Positions 8,099-12,348 of a DNA stretch of 12,348 nt are shown here, piece by piece. The position numbers were made by a program, and so were the translations under genes. How positions within the stretch are numbered: position 1 is the stretch's first letter; every line of letters starts with the position of its first letter. The notes under the pieces are model-generated. The model was not told the DNA's origin. It was given only the letters and a program-made list of their open reading frames with translations, and did not search any database. The DNA comes from Chloroflexota bacterium (GTDB taxonomy: Bacteria > Chloroflexota > Anaerolineae > 4572-78): contig JAJRSQ010000159.1 in assembly GCA_024278725.1 (NCBI GenBank), positions 1-12,348 of the forward strand. The letters are read 5' to 3'.

Positions 8099-8240
8099 CT
8101 TCGCCAAAAAGACAGACGTTCTTGCAACGCAAACCATACGATTACACCCCATATCGCAAAAGTTAGTGCATCACCCCGGTAGATATGGTAAAATGTTAAC
8201 AATTGAATAGATTGAAACCACCACGCACCATATCATTCCT

Positions 8241-8282
8241 CCCGTTTTTTCGTCATTATTTTTGAAACGGGACACTTTTTTT
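8241..8282 (+). promoter_or_regulatory. Leader hairpin followed by a T-run, possible attenuator
   Basis: CCCGTTT (8241-8247) pairs with AAACGGG (8265-8271) across a 17-nt loop. Four bases later comes a run of seven T (8276-8282). The arrangement resembles a weak intrinsic terminator in the leader of the 1008-residue gene, 33 bp before its start codon. The stem is short and AT-containing, so this is a low-confidence call. Confidence 0.2.
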
Positions 8283-8299
8283 GAACGACCATTTTTTTC

Positions 8300-8304
8300 G
8301 GAGG
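8300..8304 (+). promoter_or_regulatory. Ribosome binding site GGAGG of the PQQ-propeller gene
   Basis: GGAGG lies 10 nt upstream of ATG 8315 in otherwise T-rich leader sequence. It supports this ATG as the start, matching the signal peptide that begins there. Confidence 0.7.
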
Positions 8305-8314
8305 CCTTATTTTC

Positions 8315-11300
8315 ATGCGTAACCCCTTTATCTTTGCGTTGGTGGCGATAGCCATGTTGTTCATGATGCCATCGGGCGCAAATGCCGATTCCCCCCCCGC
8401 CGACAATAGCCGCTCGCAAGCGGCGGCTGCCGGCTGGACGATGGCGGGCGCAAATCCGCAACGCACCTCATGGACGCCGGAGGAAATTCCGGGCGCGCTC
8501 TCGCCACTGTGGTATAAAAAATTTGAAGCATACATCCCCCCCAGAGTCCAAATCATCGCCGATAACAACACCCTGTATATTTCCACCGCCAATGGGCTGT
8601 ACGCGCTCGACGCGACCACCGGCGCGGAAAAGTGGGTCTATCCCACCGAAATGCCGCTCGGACATTCGCCGACAATTGCGAACGGTGTGGCGTATGTCGG
8701 CGGGCTTGACCACAAGTTGCACGCCGTCGACGCCAACACCGGACAAGGGCTGTGGACATTCGAGGCGGACGCAGGTTTTGAAACCAATCCGCTGGTCGTC
8801 GGCGATAAAGTTTTCCTCGGCAACCGCGACGGCTACTTTTATGCCATCTACGCGCAGGGCAGTCCGCAGGCGGGCACGCTGGCGTGGAAATTCAAAACCG
8901 GCGGAGCCATTCTGTATTCCGCCGCCTACAATAATGGCGTGGTTTATTTTGCCAGCAACGACAGCTACGCTTACGCCCTCAACGAAAATACGGGCGGTCT
9001 GGTGTGGCAATCGGCGAAATTGCCCGGCGCGGGATTCACGTCATGGTGGCCCGTGGTGTACCGCAATCGGGTGATTTTTGCCGGGAGCAATAATTACCGC
9101 ACCTCAATCACCCCCGGCGCGGGGACTCAAATCACCGAGCTGGAACTGACCGACGTGTACCCGAATCACAAAAATGAGCCGCGCGGCACTTATGTCGGAC
9201 CAACGGGAACAGAACCGGGCGACTGGGCGGCGGGAACGACCACCATCGACACCGGCAAATCGAGCGGGACGACCGTGCCCATCACCGAATATTTTGAACA
9301 AAAACCGTACCGGCGCACCGTCTTTGTGCTGGATGCCGCCACCGGCGCGGAAATCACCTACGACTTCGACGGCGACGGCAAAAAAGAATACGCCCCCTTC
9401 CTCTGGGTCGGCACACACAGCGGCACACGCTATCCCCCGGTTGTCGGCGGGGATGATGTCCTCTATCAATCAAATAATTATATGTCCGATGCCTATATTG
9501 CAGGGGGGAACATCAGCGGGTGGAAGATGGATACCCCATTCATCAGCATCCCCAATGGCGGGTGGAACGCCGTGGACGAGCCGCAAGCGTACAGCGCGGG
9601 CGGAAACATCATCTACTGGCAACGTTGCTGCGACCGCCTCGCGCAGGCGATGGACGTTTCGCAACCCGGCACGGCGTGGAGCTACTTCACCTACGACTTG
9701 GACAGCAAACTGCCGGGGTACAATTCGATGTACTGGAATCCGGATGCCAATCCCCCGCGCAATGAATACACCACCCCCTACGCCGTTTTCGGCGGGCGCA
9801 ACGGGGTGTACGGCTTCCACGCCGACACCAACCCGCCGATACCGTACAACGGCAAAGTGTATCTGCACCGCAGCAATGCCATCATCGCCTTTGACGGCTC
9901 AAAATCCACCCCCACCGAACTTCCCACCGCGCAGATTGTCACCCCGCCGAGCGCAAACTTCAGCCTGAAAACCACCGACGCGCTGGCGGCGGAACTCGAA
10001 GCGGAGGTGCAGAAAATTGTGGACGCGGGACACCTGCGTCCGGCATACATCAGCCACGGCATTTTCGATTTTCGCGCCAAAGACACCTGCGGCGACGATT
10101 TTGCCAGCTATTTCCACAACAGCAGCGAGACGCTCCTCACCCTCACCAACGCCTTCCCCTATCTTTCGGCGGGGTTGCAGGCGCAGGTGAAAACCTATCT
10201 GGAAAATGAACTGGCGACCTACCCGCCGTACACTTACAATTACATCGGCTGGGCGGGCGCATCGCGGGAACTGTTCGATTTGCCCGACGACGTGCAAGCA
10301 ACCATCGGCGATTTTGGACCCCAGCAGGAAAATTACACCTTCAAAAATAACAATGGCTGGGGACGCAATCCCTTTATGTTTTACGCGCTGTGGAAATATG
10401 CCGACACCTTCGGGGATGCGAAAACCCTGTTCGACGCGGCGAAAAACCGGCTCGAATCCCCCCCCGCCGATGCGGAATTGCTGAAACGCCCCTTCGAGCA
10501 CAACGCTTTCATCGCCGGCTATCAGGGCTATCTGGGGTTGGAAAAGCTCGCGGGCTATCCGGAAACCACCGCCATCCGTAACACCCTGAACCACCTGCTT
10601 TCACTGCGGGCGGCAAACTTCACCGCCGATTCGGCATACGGCGACGCCGGCGCGGGCAATCGGGAAGCCTACTGCCGCACGTTGAATGTCGCCAGCAACT
10701 TTATGTTCCTCACCCCGGAACTGGCGGATTATCTCCGCGCCAACGCGGCGGGGAAAGTGCAGGCGGCAGTCGCGGAATATGAACGGGTCGCGCCCTTCTG
10801 GTTCGTCACCTTTTCCGAAACAGGTTTCGCCGAAAATTCAATTTCGCCGTTGTATGACTCATACGGCATTTTCATGGCGAAGGCGCTCATTCTGCAGGAA
10901 CCGGCTTCCACGCTGAAAAAATATCTGGACATCCCCGGATTTTATCGGGGCGATTTATACCATCTGCAAAAAATAATGGCAGTGCTGGAGCGGGAATTAG
11001 GGGCACCGCAAGCCACAACTTTTTTTATGGAAGTCTCCCCCGCGCAGCAAGTGGTGGATGCGGGCGGAGCGGCACAATATACCGTCACCCTGACGCCACT
11101 CGGCGGCTTCAATGCGCCGGTGACCCTTTCGCTCGCCGCCCAACCGGCTGGCTTGAGCGCGTCATTCAACACCGGTAGCCTCACCCCGCCGGGCAGCGCC
11201 ATCCTCACCGTGACCGATTTGCAGGGCAGCGGTTCCTTCCAACTGCAAATCAACGCCGATGGCGGCGGCGTGTCCAAATCCGTGCCGGTGAGTTTCAGCG

Positions 11301-11341
11301 TGGCGACACAGAAAGTCTACCTGCCACTGGTGATGCGGTGA
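8315..11341 (+). CDS. Secreted multidomain protein: PQQ-type propeller, helical domain, Ig-like domain, YLPLVMR tail
   Basis: 1008 residues. A signal peptide (1-24, cleavage expected after ANA) shows it is exported. Residues about 40-526 form a PQQ/BamB-like propeller with repeats such as LYALDATTGAEKW, LHAVDANTGQGLWTF, AYALNENTGGLVW and VFVLDAATGAEI. D350, D352, D354 and E358 (DFDGDGKKE) make a DxDxDGxxE calcium-loop motif inside it. Residues about 550-895 are mostly helical, with repeated Trp/Tyr-rich helices (for example NNGWGRNPFMFYALWKYAD); I do not recognise the family, and an alpha/alpha toroid of the carbohydrate-active type is only a guess. Residues about 900-1000 are an Ig-like beta-sandwich (VSPAQQVVDAGGAAQYTVTL, PAGLSASFN). 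The tail KVYLPLVMR matches a C-terminal motif common on exported Chloroflexota proteins. The next gene starts 2 bp later, so the two are probably co-transcribed. Its role is unknown; binding or processing of surface polysaccharide would fit the neighbourhood. Confidence 0.92.
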   Translation: MRNPFIFALVAIAMLFMMPSGANADSPPADNSRSQAAAAGWTMAGANPQRTSWTPEEIPGALSPLWYKKFEAYIPPRVQIIADNNTLYISTANGLYALDATTGAEKWVYPTEMPLGHSPTIANGVAYVGGLDHKLHAVDANTGQGLWTFEADAGFETNPLVVGDKVFLGNRDGYFYAIYAQGSPQAGTLAWKFKTGGAILYSAAYNNGVVYFASNDSYAYALNENTGGLVWQSAKLPGAGFTSWWPVVYRNRVIFAGSNNYRTSITPGAGTQITELELTDVYPNHKNEPRGTYVGPTGTEPGDWAAGTTTIDTGKSSGTTVPITEYFEQKPYRRTVFVLDAATGAEITYDFDGDGKKEYAPFLWVGTHSGTRYPPVVGGDDVLYQSNNYMSDAYIAGGNISGWKMDTPFISIPNGGWNAVDEPQAYSAGGNIIYWQRCCDRLAQAMDVSQPGTAWSYFTYDLDSKLPGYNSMYWNPDANPPRNEYTTPYAVFGGRNGVYGFHADTNPPIPYNGKVYLHRSNAIIAFDGSKSTPTELPTAQIVTPPSANFSLKTTDALAAELEAEVQKIVDAGHLRPAYISHGIFDFRAKDTCGDDFASYFHNSSETLLTLTNAFPYLSAGLQAQVKTYLENELATYPPYTYNYIGWAGASRELFDLPDDVQATIGDFGPQQENYTFKNNNGWGRNPFMFYALWKYADTFGDAKTLFDAAKNRLESPPADAELLKRPFEHNAFIAGYQGYLGLEKLAGYPETTAIRNTLNHLLSLRAANFTADSAYGDAGAGNREAYCRTLNVASNFMFLTPELADYLRANAAGKVQAAVAEYERVAPFWFVTFSETGFAENSISPLYDSYGIFMAKALILQEPASTLKKYLDIPGFYRGDLYHLQKIMAVLERELGAPQATTFFMEVSPAQQVVDAGGAAQYTVTLTPLGGFNAPVTLSLAAQPAGLSASFNTGSLTPPGSAILTVTDLQGSGSFQLQINADGGGVSKSVPVSFSVATQKVYLPLVMR

Positions 11342-11343
11342 CC

Positions 11344-12348
11344 ATGATGGCACACAAAGACACACCATATCGCCGGTCAGAATGTCATTGCGAGCGAAGC
11401 GAAGCAATCTTCCACAATACATGCCGGAGATTGCTTCAGCCCTACGGGCTTCGCAATGACAAATTCAGCGGCACAAAAATTCTTTTCATACTGATACTCT
11501 CGCTGGCAATGGCGGCAGTCTTCGGGGAGGGCGGCTCGGTGCGCGCCCAAAATCCCATCCGACAGATAAATGTGCCGTACACCCCCGCTACCACCAACAT
11601 CCCCGTACCGGAACGCGCCATCTTCTGGTTCGGGCAAGTTGACCCCACCGGCAATTATGTGGATGTGCGGACGATTTACAACGATGACAAGTTGATTGTC
11701 ACCGCCCATATTTTCGACAATAAATTGTGGTACGATACCACTACCCCCGCCCCCGACCCCGGTACGCTGGCGCAGTGGGATGCGGTGACGCTGTATCTGA
11801 ACACCGGCGGCGCATCGGGCACGATACCCACATCCACCGGCTACAAATTCGTGGGGCAGTTGAACCACTGGCAATCCCGCGCGGGCTACCAAACGGCGTA
11901 TCGCGGCGACGGCACAGGCTGGCAAAGTGCGGCAATTCCCTTCACCACCCTTTCCGGTTGGATGGGCGACAGCCTCAACGACCCCAATGCCGATGACCGA
12001 GGATGGAACATCACTTTTGAAATACCTTTTTCAAGTTTGGGGATGAGCAAACCCGCCAACGGAACGAAGTGGGGGCTGGCGATGGTTGTTCACGACCGGG
12101 ACGATGCGGCGGGGACGGCAATTCCCGACCGGGTGTACCCGGAGACGTTCAGCGACACCCGCCCCGACACATGGGCGACGCTCCGCTTCGGGTTGCCGGT
12201 CTATTCGCCCCCACTCATCACCCCGGAGGGCACAACCACCGTGCGGCAAGGGCTGAACGGCGTGACGGTGAGCGACGCGCAAGTCGGCGGGTTTTCCACC
12301 TGCGGCGAACCGTTCTATCCGAATTTTTTCAATGGCTGGGGCGATGCC
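11344..12348 (+). CDS. Exported protein with CBM9-like domain, N-terminal repeat insert, 3' end outside window
   Basis: 335 codons are visible without a stop. Two adjacent ATG codons (11344, 11347) follow the upstream stop by 2 bp. Residues 14-39 are encoded by the palindromic element. After it come K40-FSGTK and a hydrophobic core ILFILILSLAMAAVF (46-60), with likely signal cleavage after A68 (VRA). From the element to the core no ATG, GTG or TTG is available except a TTG (11431) inside the element, and the only later ATG (11509) falls after the core. The upstream ATG is therefore preferred. Residues about 88-280 resemble a family 9 carbohydrate-binding/DOMON-like domain: alternating strands, WDAVTLYLN, WNITFEIPFSSLG, KWGLAMVVHDRDD and DTWATLRFG. 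A further domain begins near 290 (TTTVRQGLNGVTVSD, with a Cys) and may be DNRLRE-like. A secreted glycan-binding partner of the preceding protein is likely. Confidence 0.8.
   Translation, partial: MMAHKDTPYRRSECHCERSEAIFHNTCRRLLQPYGLRNDKFSGTKILFILILSLAMAAVFGEGGSVRAQNPIRQINVPYTPATTNIPVPERAIFWFGQVDPTGNYVDVRTIYNDDKLIVTAHIFDNKLWYDTTTPAPDPGTLAQWDAVTLYLNTGGASGTIPTSTGYKFVGQLNHWQSRAGYQTAYRGDGTGWQSAAIPFTTLSGWMGDSLNDPNADDRGWNITFEIPFSSLGMSKPANGTKWGLAMVVHDRDDAAGTAIPDRVYPETFSDTRPDTWATLRFGLPVYSPPLITPEGTTTVRQGLNGVTVSDAQVGGFSTCGEPFYPNFFNGWGDA
11383..11461. repeat. Palindromic element, copy B, in frame inside the CBM9-like gene
   Basis: A 79-bp imperfect palindrome of the same family as copy A. Outer arms TGTCATTGCGA and TCGCAATGACA are identical to copy A. 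Inner arms GAAGCAATCT and AGATTGCTTC pair over 10 bp. The side hairpin is AGCCC-TAC-GGGCT, in the same place as in copy A but with different sequence. The central loop differs from copy A. Twenty-six codons (11383-11460) are read on the plus strand from CHCE to RND without a stop. Relative to its gene this copy is inverted compared with copy A. Confidence 0.93.

Noticed and set aside
8066..8204. Inverted repeat AATTGTTA (8066-8073) and TAACAATT (8197-8204) in the intergenic region
   Set aside because: Only 8 bp over 120 bp apart in strongly AT-rich sequence, so likely chance.
11431..11433. TTG inside copy B as the real start of the CBM9-like gene
   Set aside because: The GGAGA before it is directly adjacent, leaving no spacing, and the ATG pair at 11344 follows the upstream stop by 2 bp. 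It remains a possible alternative, not the best one.
11456..11493. ATG at the right end of copy B as a start, with a frameshift into the signal peptide
   Set aside because: This frame stops after about 12 codons (TGA at 11492). It could join the main frame only through an indel in the A5 run near 11474-11478, and nothing shows that such an error exists.

Overview
The window (about 58-60% GC by eye) looks like an accessory cell-surface locus from an uncultured or little-studied bacterium, most likely Chloroflexota (Anaerolineae-like). Support for that is indirect: a secreted protein ends in YLPLVMR, a tail I associate with exported Chloroflexota proteins; another has a long Pro/Thr linker followed by a C-terminal membrane anchor with an RRR tail; and a GTCATTGCGAGCGAAG-type dispersed palindromic repeat is present twice. 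The taxon is an inference.

Left part (7950 down to 1, all minus strand): six tightly packed genes read as one operon. In order of transcription they are an ABC-2 polysaccharide export permease (Wzm/TagG type), its ATPase with a Wzt-like C-terminal domain, an alkaline-phosphatase-superfamily phosphohydrolase/transferase, a GT4 glycosyltransferase, a membrane-anchored BNR/Asp-box propeller protein, and a second GT4 glycosyltransferase that leaves the window at base 1. Gaps are 2-24 bp, with one 11-bp overlap. Together they suggest synthesis, modification and ABC-dependent export of a surface glycan.

Middle (7951-8314): an AT-rich divergent intergenic region of 364 bp with a fair sigma70-like promoter for the operon, a weaker candidate for the rightward genes, a perfect 12-bp palindrome at the operon promoter and a hairpin plus T-run in the rightward leader.

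Right part (8315 to end, plus strand): a 1008-residue secreted protein (PQQ-type propeller, large helical domain, Ig-like domain, YLPLVMR tail), then 2 bp later a second exported protein with a CBM9-like domain, cut by the window end.

The most interesting signal is the palindromic element (2717-2798 and 11383-11461). Both copies lie inside open reading frames, between the ATG and the hydrophobic core of an export signal. Both are read in the same phase (Cys-His-Cys-Glu to Arg-Asn-Asp), have lengths divisible by three, and sit in opposite orientations relative to their genes. Each copy can fold as a three-way junction whose side hairpin has different sequence but preserved pairing. This resembles, in principle, the protein-coding palindromic elements known from Rickettsia.
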